From a virus: a stretch of 23,547 bases of DNA. The position numbers were made by a program, and so were the translations under genes. Positions 15,725 to 23,398 of the stretch are shown here, piece after piece. Within the stretch, counting starts at the first letter, position 1. Each line of letters starts with the position of its first letter. The stretch lies in IMG/VR virus record IMGVR_UViG_3300035680_000091, positions 1 through 23,547 of that record. The stretch is one strand, 5' to 3'. The notes under the pieces were generated by a model that was not told the origin of the DNA, made no database searches, and saw nothing but the letters and a program-made list of their open reading frames with translations.

Positions 15725-16380
15725 ATTAGTCCTCGTCTAATTGCGGCAGGATCTGTACCAAAGTATGGCGGTCGTTTGCCAGCTGCATAAGAGACATCGT
15801 TTGCCCAAATGGTTCTTTGCTTTGCTGAGATATCGTTTGCACGTGACCGCATACGATCAAGCATTTCGCGCTGTGCCAAGTAGTTGTCTACGGCTGGATC
15901 TGCTTGAGTATATAGCTGATACTTTCTGGTAGCAGCTGAAAGAATTGTACGTTGAGAGTTTGTATCTAGTTGGTCGTATTGTAAGAAGTTAATCTGTTCA
16001 ATACGATAATCACCATCTACCCAAACATCTGTGTCTTCTGTCATGTTCCAAAGCTTTGGAGGATTTCCCTCTTGTACTCTGGCAACGATGGCTGAACCAT
16101 CTTCTGTTTGGTGTAACGATAATAACTTAGCATCGAGTACGCCACCAAAGTCTGTATTTGGATAACCCAAAAGAATGTATCCTTGAGCATCTGGCTGTAC
16201 TGTCTTAATGATCTTGTTATTAGCTAAACCTCTTAATTGATATTCAAGTGAGGCTTGGTCTAAGAGAAATTCTGAAATTCCTGTATCAATACCACTTGCT
16301 TCGTTAAGATCCGCAACAAGCGATTCTCCAGCAGCAAGCAGCATTTGATTTACTGCATCTAGTTTAGTTAAGTATCCCAT
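15721..16380 (-). CDS. Tail tubular protein A, adaptor (T7 gp11-like)
   Basis: A 219-residue protein that connects portal to nozzle. It opens MGYLTKLDAVNQMLLAAGES, the conserved LDAVN.ML.A.GES start of the gp11 family (T7 gp11 is 196 aa). Later family features are LRGLANNKIIKTVQPDAQGY, then SLHQTEDGS and the C-terminal LDRMRSRANDISAKQRTIWA helix that packs on the portal. I chose ATG 16380, which has AAAGG eight bases upstream; an in-frame ATG at 16413 would lie inside the terminator hairpin and adds MVFFFLRKVNN, which is not family-like. It is the first gene after the capsid terminator, so its expression depends on read-through or on a promoter I could not see. The next gene overlaps by four bases. 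Confidence 0.93.
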   Translation of the reverse strand: MGYLTKLDAVNQMLLAAGESLVADLNEASGIDTGISEFLLDQASLEYQLRGLANNKIIKTVQPDAQGYILLGYPNTDFGGVLDAKLLSLHQTEDGSAIVARVQEGNPPKLWNMTEDTDVWVDGDYRIEQINFLQYDQLDTNSQRTILSAATRKYQLYTQADPAVDNYLAQREMLDRMRSRANDISAKQRTIWANDVSYAAGKRPPYFGTDPAAIRRGLI

Positions 16381-16402
16381 GTTGTTTACCTTTCTGAGAA
16401 AG

Positions 16403-16437
16403 AAAAAAACCAAGAGTCCCCTTTCGAGGACTCTTGG
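16403..16437 (-). terminator. Intrinsic terminator between capsid and tail genes (T-phi-like position)
   Basis: Reading the minus strand, CCAAGAGTCC is followed by an 8-base loop TCGAAAGG, then GGACTCTTGG and TTTTTTT. The stem is a perfect 10 bp (16437-16428 with 16419-16410) and the T-tract occupies 16409-16403. It lies 54 bases after the capsid stop. T7 has its T-phi terminator in the same place, between genes 10 and 11, where it lets capsid be made in excess over tail proteins. Confidence 0.93.
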
Positions 16438-16459
16438 CTAGATATATGATCACCGTTCC

Positions 16460-16473
16460 ATTACAAAAGTAAT
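16460..16473. repeat. Short perfect inverted repeat in the capsid 3' gap
   Basis: ATTAC AAAA GTAAT, a 5-bp perfect inverted repeat with a four-base loop in the 54-base gap between the capsid stop and the terminator. It is too AT-rich to be a strong terminator on its own. It may be a processing or stability hairpin, or chance. Confidence 0.4.
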
Positions 16474-16491
16474 AGAAGTATCCTACACTAA

Positions 16492-17886
16492 TTATGCGTA
16501 GGGGAAGGCTGCCGCTGCGGTGTTTACAACTTCTCTGCTGAAGTTTCCGCCGAAGTTGCAACGAAGGCCGTGACGTGCCTTGGATGCAGCAAGGCCACCA
16601 GAGCCAGCTGCTTGAAGGTAGCTTGCTACAGTGCTTCCAGTAGCTGGGGCGCCACCACCAAGGAAGAAGTTTGCGTTTGCTGGTGAACCTGTTGTTGCAC
16701 CGGCAAAGTTTGCTTCAGTAACTTCAGTTGCTGCCCAGTTATCTGCGGTTGGCTTAACAAGAACTGCGGCGCATTCTGGACGGAGAACGCCAGTACCAGC
16801 CATCATGCTTGCGACAGTGAAGGTGGTGTTGCGACGGATATCATCAAGGGTATCAACCTTGAGACCTTGCAACTTGAGAGCTGCAACCGCGCTGCGTTGG
16901 AAGAGAAGACCGCATACACCAGCAGTACCGAATGTGAGGTTGTAACGTGCTTCACCAATACCAGAGAAGTTAGCAGTTGGGAGGTGGTTGCTCTTGATGA
17001 TACGAACACCCATGTACTCAAGTGAGTCCGTGAGACCGTTCATACCCTGTGCGAGAGCGGCACCAAGACCGCCAGCTGCAGCAACCCCACCGAACATTGG
17101 TTGCATGCTGACGGTTTCTGCTGCTGCACGTGCAACACCAAGCGCACGGATGTCTTGGAATGCGCGTGGTTCGACAGCGAGGTAAACGCCATCAGTTGGT
17201 GCGTTGATCGTCTGTAGGTATACAACGAAATCTTCGCAAGCTTGGAGAGCTGCGAGAGCTGCGTTTGCGCGGTCTGATGAAGCAGAAGCTGAACGACCGA
17301 GGTCGAAGAACTTACCATTTAGGAAGACTGGACCAGCTGGAAGTGAGCGTGGATCATCTGTGTTTAGAAGGGTACCATCAGTACCAACCCATGCGGTGCC
17401 AGCGAAGCTGATATCTTCAGCTGCTGCTCTTGCAATGTAAGCAGCAATTTGCTTATCACGTGCATTAGCAAGGGTGAGACCAGCTTGACGTGCAAGCTCA
17501 GAGCGGAATTCCCACTGAGTTTGCATGAGGTCTACGTTGTCGAGTTCGAAGTGTGCTGCGATTGGACGCTTATCAAGCTTGATAGCGATGGTCGCAGAGG
17601 TGCTGTCGGTTGTTGAACCAACGAGTTCCTTACCAGCGGCCCATGCAGCGTTGAGAGCTACGGTACCAGTGATCGGGAATTCCATAGCAACGCCGTTGCT
17701 GATGGTCTTTGAATCAACGAGTGACTCAAACATGTTGTATTCATCGTAAGCGTGAATGGTTTCACCAGACCAAATGCTGAGCCAGAGTTTATTCTGACCA
17801 GCGATTGGACCTGCGATTCCTGCGTCGAGGTTTGATCTGAATGGAATATCTGCTGCTACTAGTTCTGTATTTGATGCACCTGGCAT
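16492..17886 (-). CDS. Major capsid protein (T7 gp10-like, HK97 fold)
   Basis: A 464-residue capsid protein. Residues 41-75 (GETIHAYDEYNMFESLVDSK followed by ISNGVAMEFPITGT) match the T7 gp10 stretch GEVLTAFARTSV...ISSGKSAQFPVLGR. LDNVDLMQTQWEFRSELARQ near 115-135 corresponds to the T7 DIEDAMNHYDVRSEY region, and GVRIIKSNHLP near 305 is also family-typical. Position between scaffold and tail tubular A confirms it. It is about 120 residues longer than T7 gp10A; the extra sequence includes an Ala/Gly-rich C-terminal tail of roughly 90 residues (from about TADNWAATEV onward). Codon use is GC-rich (38 of 60 bases at 17041-17100), as expected for the most highly expressed gene. The start at ATG 17886 follows AAGGA eight bases upstream. 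Confidence 0.95.
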   Translation of the reverse strand: MPGASNTELVAADIPFRSNLDAGIAGPIAGQNKLWLSIWSGETIHAYDEYNMFESLVDSKTISNGVAMEFPITGTVALNAAWAAGKELVGSTTDSTSATIAIKLDKRPIAAHFELDNVDLMQTQWEFRSELARQAGLTLANARDKQIAAYIARAAAEDISFAGTAWVGTDGTLLNTDDPRSLPAGPVFLNGKFFDLGRSASASSDRANAALAALQACEDFVVYLQTINAPTDGVYLAVEPRAFQDIRALGVARAAAETVSMQPMFGGVAAAGGLGAALAQGMNGLTDSLEYMGVRIIKSNHLPTANFSGIGEARYNLTFGTAGVCGLLFQRSAVAALKLQGLKVDTLDDIRRNTTFTVASMMAGTGVLRPECAAVLVKPTADNWAATEVTEANFAGATTGSPANANFFLGGGAPATGSTVASYLQAAGSGGLAASKARHGLRCNFGGNFSREVVNTAAAAFPYA

Positions 17887-17900
17887 GTTTTATATCCTTA

Positions 17901-18779
17901 TTATCTTAATGAATTGAAATCTGTTTTTGCCATGCGGGTTTCTACCGCTTGGCGGAATCGTGGATCACCCGCGAATCGGGGGTCTCTACGATCCTTATAA
18001 AATTCTGCTTTGGAAGCATACGCTCCAAGCGTTGGGGTAGCCGTCGTAGCACCAACCTTTTGGGATGATGGTGCCTTAACTGGCTCATTTGCGGTTGGCT
18101 TCTTTGCTGCTGCGGATTGATACTTAGCGTTCAATCCAAGCAAAGCTACCTCCCAAGAAGGTGAAGACAATGCGGCATTCACAGACTTCTGGTCTTCGGC
18201 TGAAAGGTTCTTACTTGCCCAATCGAATACACGGGCGAGTTGATCCTTTCCTCCTACAACCTCTGCTGCGCTGCCGTATGCCTGTTGCAGACGGGCCTTC
18301 TGTCCCGCTAAGAAATCATCAATAACGTAGTCTGGTAGCTTTGTCTTCGTCTTGATTGCTTCACGTGACTCATTAGATAGAGTGCCGTTGACAGCAACTT
18401 CAGTTGAATACTTGTTCCATTCATCCTTAGTGAGAATTTCTGTCTGCTGTGGTGAAGGAGGTTGCTCCGGTAGCTTATCTGGAATGCGAAGTTCCTCCGG
18501 AATCACAGGAGCTGGGGCTTCCTTTGGTTGCTCTGGAGCTTCGGGTGTTGCTACTGGAATCTGCTTCTTAAGGTCAGAGATTTCCTGTCGAGCCTTGGTA
18601 TACTCTTTTTGAGCAGACTTAAGGGCGTTGAACCAATCCCCGACAGACTTGAAGTTGTCTGGTACTTGGATTTGGTTTTGAATAACGTGTGTTTCAAACG
18701 CCTTAGCCTCGCGGTCAACAGGTGTTGAAACCGCTGATTGTTCCACTGCTTGTGGAGTCGTTGGTTCTGTGTTTTCCAT
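17901..18779 (-). CDS. Capsid scaffolding protein (T7 gp9-like)
   Basis: A 292-residue acidic, proline- and glutamate-rich protein (T7 gp9 is 307 aa). The order is typical of the family: a disordered N-terminus, a helical/coiled segment around 45-75 (DWFNALKSAQKEYTKARQEI), a proline-rich linker (about 76-112), a helical middle (about 115-215) and a C-terminal capsid-binding end. The end reads YASKAEFYKDRRDPRFAGDP followed by RFRQAVETRMAKTDF, matching the YS.KAEM..DM.DPRY..DPAFR.KV pattern of phage scaffold proteins. It guides prohead assembly and is lost on maturation. It precedes the capsid gene by 14 bases. The start at 18779 lies two bases after the upstream stop and has no strong Shine-Dalgarno, suggesting coupling to translation of the 578-aa gene. 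Confidence 0.92.
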   Translation of the reverse strand: MENTEPTTPQAVEQSAVSTPVDREAKAFETHVIQNQIQVPDNFKSVGDWFNALKSAQKEYTKARQEISDLKKQIPVATPEAPEQPKEAPAPVIPEELRIPDKLPEQPPSPQQTEILTKDEWNKYSTEVAVNGTLSNESREAIKTKTKLPDYVIDDFLAGQKARLQQAYGSAAEVVGGKDQLARVFDWASKNLSAEDQKSVNAALSSPSWEVALLGLNAKYQSAAAKKPTANEPVKAPSSQKVGATTATPTLGAYASKAEFYKDRRDPRFAGDPRFRQAVETRMAKTDFNSLR

Positions 18780-18781
18780 AA

Positions 18782-20518
18782 TTAACTTGTCGTAATAGTT
18801 ACAGTTGGTTTAGTTTGACCAAAGTACCAAGCACCTCTTGTAGTTGGTCCTACTTGATACTTTGTTCCATCGGGTAGGTTAATGAAAGAATTGCCACTAC
18901 CATCTATAATGTGAGGAGGTACTGTAATTCTCCAAACATTTTGGCCTTTCTTTGGTCCGTGCTGAATTGTTCCACCCGTAACAATACCCTTGTTGGTTAA
19001 ACAATCAGCTAATACATATCTATCTGGCGGGGCGTACTGATTACCAGTAGAGTCACATGGTCGTAAGCCACCGTTATCTGTAATTCGTTTAATCTCAACA
19101 AGAATATCAGATGGCAATACGTATGGGTTTTCTCCTTCTGGGATCTGACCCTCTCCGGGGAAAATGCAGAAAGGATTGCAACCCAATAAAGCAAGGTGGT
19201 AATACAACTCAATGGCATAACGATCATCAAACCGATAGAATGATGGATTATACTGCCAGTGTGGTGTGCCTACCCATGCGGCCCAATCCCGTCTATAGTT
19301 TACTCTAGATGTTTCAACAGCCTCAGCAAGATCTCCCATGAAGGAGTACATGACGCGGCCAGGATCTCCAGCTAAAGCATTGGTTAAAACGCCACCATCA
19401 CCTGTTCGAACAAAACCATATCTTTGAATATCAGTCGTTGGTGCTGGGTGATATCCAAAGACTGTTGGCATGTTGCTAGCGTGTCCGTATAGCTCCGGCG
19501 CTCCTCGACAGAGAGGGTGTGCTAAATAGTTTTCTGCATAGTGTTGTGCGCGAATGAGCCAAGGAGTTTCCCACGGCTCTCCACCAATAACACCGTAGTC
19601 AGAATAGAATCCAGTAAACCACGGCTTTTGAATGGTCTCTTTTAGAACTAACTCTACACGTTGTCGAATATGAACGCGGCCCATCATTCTTCTCCACGCA
19701 TACCAGAGAGGATTTCTATTGGTAGTGTATGGATTAATTCCTGGATTTGCTACTGTAATGTTCCAATCAGCGTACGCAGTCTGAACAGCCGATAGTGTAT
19801 TAGCTATTGGAGAGGATGGTCTCGCAATGTTTGTGTAATAGACTAACAACTCTCTCATGCTTTGATTTGTAACTGGATCACCATACAATGGATTCTCAAA
19901 TCGTGCGTCGTTTATAATAGAGAATGGTACTCTAGCATCCTTATCTGTCATCCAAGTTGGTGCAGTCCAACCAGGATCTGCTATAATTTGATTGCTGTTT
20001 ATCGCCCACAAACGCCATTGTTCTTGATCATCTACGATATAATCAAACGTTGCGTCGTTTGTTTCGCACAACTCTACCCACTTGGTCCACGTGGTTTTAA
20101 AGTCAACGGATTGGTGTAAACGTTGGAACGGGGAATTTATGAAAGTACCAGCAGCACCGTGTGCTGCCATTTGCTGTCCAAGTGTTTTATAGTAGTTACT
20201 GTTTGCGCGATCATTACCACCAAGAGTGTCATCCAACCAATACTGTGGCATGATAACACGTCTTCCCTTAGGGAATTGTTTAACCTTATCAATATAAGAT
20301 GTTACAGCTGTTGGTAAGTTTGTTGTTCCGGTGTGGTCAGATCGACGTACTCCACCGTTTAGGGTTTGAGGAACCAGCCAAACAACGGCTGGTGTTGATG
20401 GACCTAAGCGACTTAGGTCTGTTTCTGTAAACCACGACACGCCCCAGATAGCAAAAGATCTTGCATCCTCATACGCCGCAGTACCAAAACTGGTTGGGTT
20501 ATATGTAATAAAGGGCAT
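18782..20518 (-). CDS. Uncharacterised 578-aa protein inserted between portal and scaffold, glycosidase-like look
   Basis: A 578-residue protein with no signal peptide or membrane helix, starting at ATG 20518 with AGGA six bases upstream. I do not recognise the family. It is rich in Trp, Tyr and Pro and has strand-then-acidic-residue motifs: KGRRVIMPQYWLDDTLGGND (near 84-103), GTFINSPFQRLHQSVDF (124-140), FDYIVDDQEQWRLWAI (158-173, acids D163, D164, E166) and KPWFTGFYSDYGVIGG (298-313, D307). These suggest a TIM-barrel enzyme such as a glycoside hydrolase; the catalytic residues are not proven. The last ~70 residues (GTIQHGPKKG to GAWYFGQTKPTV) look like a separate beta domain. In T7 nothing lies between portal and scaffold. 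FINSP and G..SDYGVIG are echoed in the 511-aa protein at 742-2277. Confidence 0.72.
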   Translation of the reverse strand: MPFITYNPTSFGTAAYEDARSFAIWGVSWFTETDLSRLGPSTPAVVWLVPQTLNGGVRRSDHTGTTNLPTAVTSYIDKVKQFPKGRRVIMPQYWLDDTLGGNDRANSNYYKTLGQQMAAHGAAGTFINSPFQRLHQSVDFKTTWTKWVELCETNDATFDYIVDDQEQWRLWAINSNQIIADPGWTAPTWMTDKDARVPFSIINDARFENPLYGDPVTNQSMRELLVYYTNIARPSSPIANTLSAVQTAYADWNITVANPGINPYTTNRNPLWYAWRRMMGRVHIRQRVELVLKETIQKPWFTGFYSDYGVIGGEPWETPWLIRAQHYAENYLAHPLCRGAPELYGHASNMPTVFGYHPAPTTDIQRYGFVRTGDGGVLTNALAGDPGRVMYSFMGDLAEAVETSRVNYRRDWAAWVGTPHWQYNPSFYRFDDRYAIELYYHLALLGCNPFCIFPGEGQIPEGENPYVLPSDILVEIKRITDNGGLRPCDSTGNQYAPPDRYVLADCLTNKGIVTGGTIQHGPKKGQNVWRITVPPHIIDGSGNSFINLPDGTKYQVGPTTRGAWYFGQTKPTVTITTS

Positions 20519-20529
20519 ATGAAATCCTA

Positions 20530-21531
20530 TTATGCGATAGTTTTTAAAATTGAATTATAAATTCTTATAGAATCTTGCGGCGATGTTGCCAATCTTCGTC
20601 TTATTTCCGTTCCGGCATAAGCTCTAAAGGTTGGGTTTACATTATCAGCTGATAGCTCGTCGGTTGAAGAACTATAAATAACAGTCGATACCGGGTCTGG
20701 TCGAGAATCTGAAATTAAACGATAATCAGATGCCCTTAAAAAGAAAACGGGATTTTCATTTAAAACCCATGTAACCTCAGACCCATAATTATCAACTACA
20801 ATAGACATATCGGATCTATTAAAAATACTTACTTCCGTGTCCCTGTAAGCGCGTTCAACATACAATGTGTTTGTATCTGCTGTTGATGTTTGAATATACC
20901 AACTACATCTCCACTTTCCAGCACTGTTGGGACGAAATACACAACCCTTTTCTATCGTTAAACCCGTACCGGTAAATGTTGCGCCATTGTGTGAACCACT
21001 AAAACCAACAATAGTTGAATTAATATTCCAGTTTGCAAGTGTAAATGCTTCAACTTGTGCGGAAACAGTTAATATAGATGTTTTAAAATTCCTACAACTC
21101 CAAGAGGTTGGATCTACAGCACCAAAAGCATCAGCCTCATTAATTAATCTGGCTCTTGAGTATAGTGTTCCAGCAACATCTGTTGCAATTTTAATATAAC
21201 TTGGATTAGTTAAATCAATAACACCAGCGCCAGCAGCTGGAGGGGTAGTGGCAAAAAAGGTATTTGCAACATTACCGGATTGTGAATTCTGTGTTGTATA
21301 GGAATCTAGATAAGTAATCTTTTCATTTAAAAGCCTATCTGCATCCATTACAGATCCGTTTTGAGTTAATAAACCGCTTACCACTTCTCGCGCTGCCCCA
21401 AGAGAACTATAGCGTCCTATCAATACCGTCTTATTTACTTTTAACAGTGTTGTATTAGCGCCAACATAATAGTCAACGTATTTAATACCGTCTTTAAATT
21501 GACGGGCTCCACCAAGACGTTCGTAATTCAT
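20530..21531 (-). CDS. Uncharacterised 333-aa beta-rich protein between portal and the 578-aa gene
   Basis: A 333-residue protein whose ATG overlaps the portal stop as ATGA. I do not recognise it. The N-terminal ~60 residues (YERLGGARQFKDGIKYVDYY to VVSGLL) are a compact alpha/beta-like segment. About 85-240 look like a beta sandwich (NTFFATTPPA to YIQTSTADTNTLYVERAY), reminiscent of carbohydrate-binding or lectin-like modules. The last ~90 residues include NENPVFFLRASDYRLISDSR and a basic RRRLATSPQDSIRIYNSILK end. It has no signal peptide, membrane helix or catalytic motif that I can see. Together with the 578-aa gene it forms a two-gene insert into the T7-like head module. A virion decoration or surface-binding protein is the most natural guess. 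Confidence 0.7.
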   Translation of the reverse strand: MNYERLGGARQFKDGIKYVDYYVGANTTLLKVNKTVLIGRYSSLGAAREVVSGLLTQNGSVMDADRLLNEKITYLDSYTTQNSQSGNVANTFFATTPPAAGAGVIDLTNPSYIKIATDVAGTLYSRARLINEADAFGAVDPTSWSCRNFKTSILTVSAQVEAFTLANWNINSTIVGFSGSHNGATFTGTGLTIEKGCVFRPNSAGKWRCSWYIQTSTADTNTLYVERAYRDTEVSIFNRSDMSIVVDNYGSEVTWVLNENPVFFLRASDYRLISDSRPDPVSTVIYSSSTDELSADNVNPTFRAYAGTEIRRRLATSPQDSIRIYNSILKTIA

Positions 21532-23069
21532 TGTAGTTGTTGCTCCATATACGCAGGAACAGCAGCACTAGCTAGATCTCCCGCGGATGCTGCAATTCCT
21601 TGACCAACTGCAGATGCTGTGTCTGCTTGAACTTGCATAGATTGAGCGGCCATTCTTTCCTGTGCAATTTCATCCTGAGACTTAACCCAGTTTCTTGCGT
21701 CAAACCCGAGGGCTGTGATAAGCGCACTGGAGTATGAGTCCCATTTAAAGGTAGCCAACGCATCTGGTGGAAGGTTACGAACCATCTCGCCCATTTGCAT
21801 AAGCTTTTGAAGATCGGAGTCACGGCTAAGTGCTTGAAGACCTGTTACAATATTGACGGTTAAGGTACCGTCGTTATCAAAGAACTGTTCTGTTAGGCGT
21901 TCATCTAGAAGTTTATCTTCCAACATTTGTACAATGCAACGCTTGACGATTGGTTCCATAAGTGTACGTGCAATCGAAGAGAATGCACCACCAAGAACCG
22001 TTTCAAGTTCTTGACCGATCATACGTACTGCTGTAGCGGTAACACGATCACCTGATGGAATTGCTTGACCAGTCATTAGGAATGCCTGACCAACCTCACG
22101 TCGCATGTTCTCGACAGCTTGAGCAGCTGCTGCTACCTGTGGTTGAATGGTTCCAGCTGGTGAGATGACAGAGATATCCGAAGCCTTTGCAGCAACGAAT
22201 GATCCGTTTCTAACACCCGCTAGATCATCGACCTCTGTAATACCCTGAGGATCAACGGCGATCCAGAAAGCACTGGCAGCTGCCATTCCTTCGATCTGCG
22301 CTTTCGTATAAGCCTCAAGTGTATTGAGATCTCCAAGGATATCTTCGCAATGCGATCTGCCGTAGTTCTCGCCAGCGATGGCGTACCATCGAAGGACGGC
22401 CATAGGAACAACGAGATAGATACCAGACTCTATAACTTCACCCTCAGCATTCTCTTTCGAGTATGCCCATGTACCATCATCTTGACGAAGATACTGGCAG
22501 TAGTAGGTCTTGTAACCAACTCTGTGTTCGATGTCAGAGTACGATGAGTAATCAATAAACTCTGGATCATCTACCTCATACTCAAGGTGAATAACCTCAA
22601 GCACCTCACCCATGATATCTCTTTGTACGGAGTATTGGTCAAGGCGGTAGATGGTAAAGAAGTAATCTGAATCCATTTCAATCAGCACGTCACCAGTAAC
22701 GATGAGATGTTGAAGGGCTTGATATACAGTTTCTCTAAGGTTTGTAGAGGATAACTTATTGTATACTTGAAACGATAAGGTATCTAGGTATTGTTGAATT
22801 TCTGGCGGTGCCTGACTACCATCTCTTAGTTGAAATTTAAAGAATGGTGTATCATTCAAAGGCATTAATGCACTGAGGATTCGGCTTGCTAATCCCGTTA
22901 CACCACGACTACCAACCGAAGAGTATGGTTGGGGTAATGACGTACCTTCACTCCAGCCTTCTGGCGGAAGCAGTGTCGGTACAGTAACAGCTGAGCAATA
23001 CCTTGCTCTATTTAATTTAGTTTGCCGATTGCCGTGCATTCTCTGAAAGCGTTCGGCTAGTGTATTCAT
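21528..23069 (-). CDS. Portal / head-tail connector (T7 gp8-like)
   Basis: A 513-residue portal (T7 gp8 is 536 aa). It forms the dodecameric ring at one vertex through which DNA is packaged and ejected, and it binds gp11. Family motifs in order: PTLLPPEGWS at 31-40 (T7 PSLFPKD), SSVGSRGVTGLASRILSALM at 50-69 (T7 AVGARGLNNLASKLMLAL), GENYGRSHCEDILGDLNTLE at 233-252 (T7 GESYGRSYIEEYLGDLRSLE) and GDRVTATAVRMIGQELETVL at 340-359 (T7 GERVTAEEIRYVASELEDTL). The C-terminal tail is Gln/Ala-rich (ERMAAQSMQVQADTAS), as in T7. The start overlaps the preceding coiled-coil gene by four bases (ATGA). Confidence 0.96.
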   Translation of the reverse strand: MNTLAERFQRMHGNRQTKLNRARYCSAVTVPTLLPPEGWSEGTSLPQPYSSVGSRGVTGLASRILSALMPLNDTPFFKFQLRDGSQAPPEIQQYLDTLSFQVYNKLSSTNLRETVYQALQHLIVTGDVLIEMDSDYFFTIYRLDQYSVQRDIMGEVLEVIHLEYEVDDPEFIDYSSYSDIEHRVGYKTYYCQYLRQDDGTWAYSKENAEGEVIESGIYLVVPMAVLRWYAIAGENYGRSHCEDILGDLNTLEAYTKAQIEGMAAASAFWIAVDPQGITEVDDLAGVRNGSFVAAKASDISVISPAGTIQPQVAAAAQAVENMRREVGQAFLMTGQAIPSGDRVTATAVRMIGQELETVLGGAFSSIARTLMEPIVKRCIVQMLEDKLLDERLTEQFFDNDGTLTVNIVTGLQALSRDSDLQKLMQMGEMVRNLPPDALATFKWDSYSSALITALGFDARNWVKSQDEIAQERMAAQSMQVQADTASAVGQGIAASAGDLASAAVPAYMEQQLQ

Positions 23070-23389
23070 TGTGGCCTCTGGGTAGTTACACCCTTATTCA
23101 AGGCTTCAAAGAATGTAAGGGCCATAACACCCTTCTCCTTATTTTCATCCATGCTCTCAGCTTCTTCAATTAATTCCTGTTCAGCACGATCTGCTGAGGC
23201 TATCTTCTCCGCTTCTTGGGCAGCGAGTCGTTGCTTTTCGGCATCTTCTCTAGCCAAGCGTCTATTCTCTTCTTCTTCCGCCATGAGACGGCGGCGTTCT
23301 TCTTGTTCTTTTTGAAACTCTCGCTCTTCAGCGAGCAGCTCCTTCTGTTCAGCGGCGGTCATACCGCCTGAGATTTTTGGTGATCCCAT
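23066..23389 (-). CDS. 107-aa coiled-coil protein before portal
   Basis: A 107-residue, highly charged protein starting at ATG 23389, with AGGAG five bases upstream. Residues about 12-85 form an almost unbroken charged helix (AEQKELLAEEREFQKEQEER and onward, rich in Glu, Arg and Ala), predicted as a coiled coil. The end (about 86-107, GVMALTFFEALNKGVTTQRPQ) is less charged. In T7 the small gene 7.3, a tail/host-range protein, precedes the portal, and I recall similar coiled-coil proteins upstream of portals in aquatic podoviruses, so a virion-assembly role is likely by position. No sequence match to gp7.3 is visible. Coiled coils give many false family hits, so I assign no function. Confidence 0.72.
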   Translation of the reverse strand: MGSPKISGGMTAAEQKELLAEEREFQKEQEERRRLMAEEEENRRLAREDAEKQRLAAQEAEKIASADRAEQELIEEAESMDENKEKGVMALTFFEALNKGVTTQRPQ

Positions 23390-23398
23390 CTTAGCTCC

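Noticed and set aside
16381-16413. Extended start for tail tubular protein A (MVFFFLRKVNN...)
   Set aside because: The extra codons lie across the terminator T-tract and stem. ATG 16380 has a good Shine-Dalgarno and gives the family start MGYLTKLDAVN.
16438-16491. Possible promoter in the capsid-tail gap
   Set aside because: TTACTT and TATATC on the minus strand are 20 bases apart, and TTGTAA is 14 from TATATC. Neither spacing fits sigma-70, and no motif repeats in other gaps as a phage polymerase promoter would.
16481-16520. T7-like -1 frameshift site at the end of the capsid gene
   Set aside because: No slippery heptamer followed by structure is evident, and the alternative frame closes within a few codons. 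The extension is already encoded in frame.
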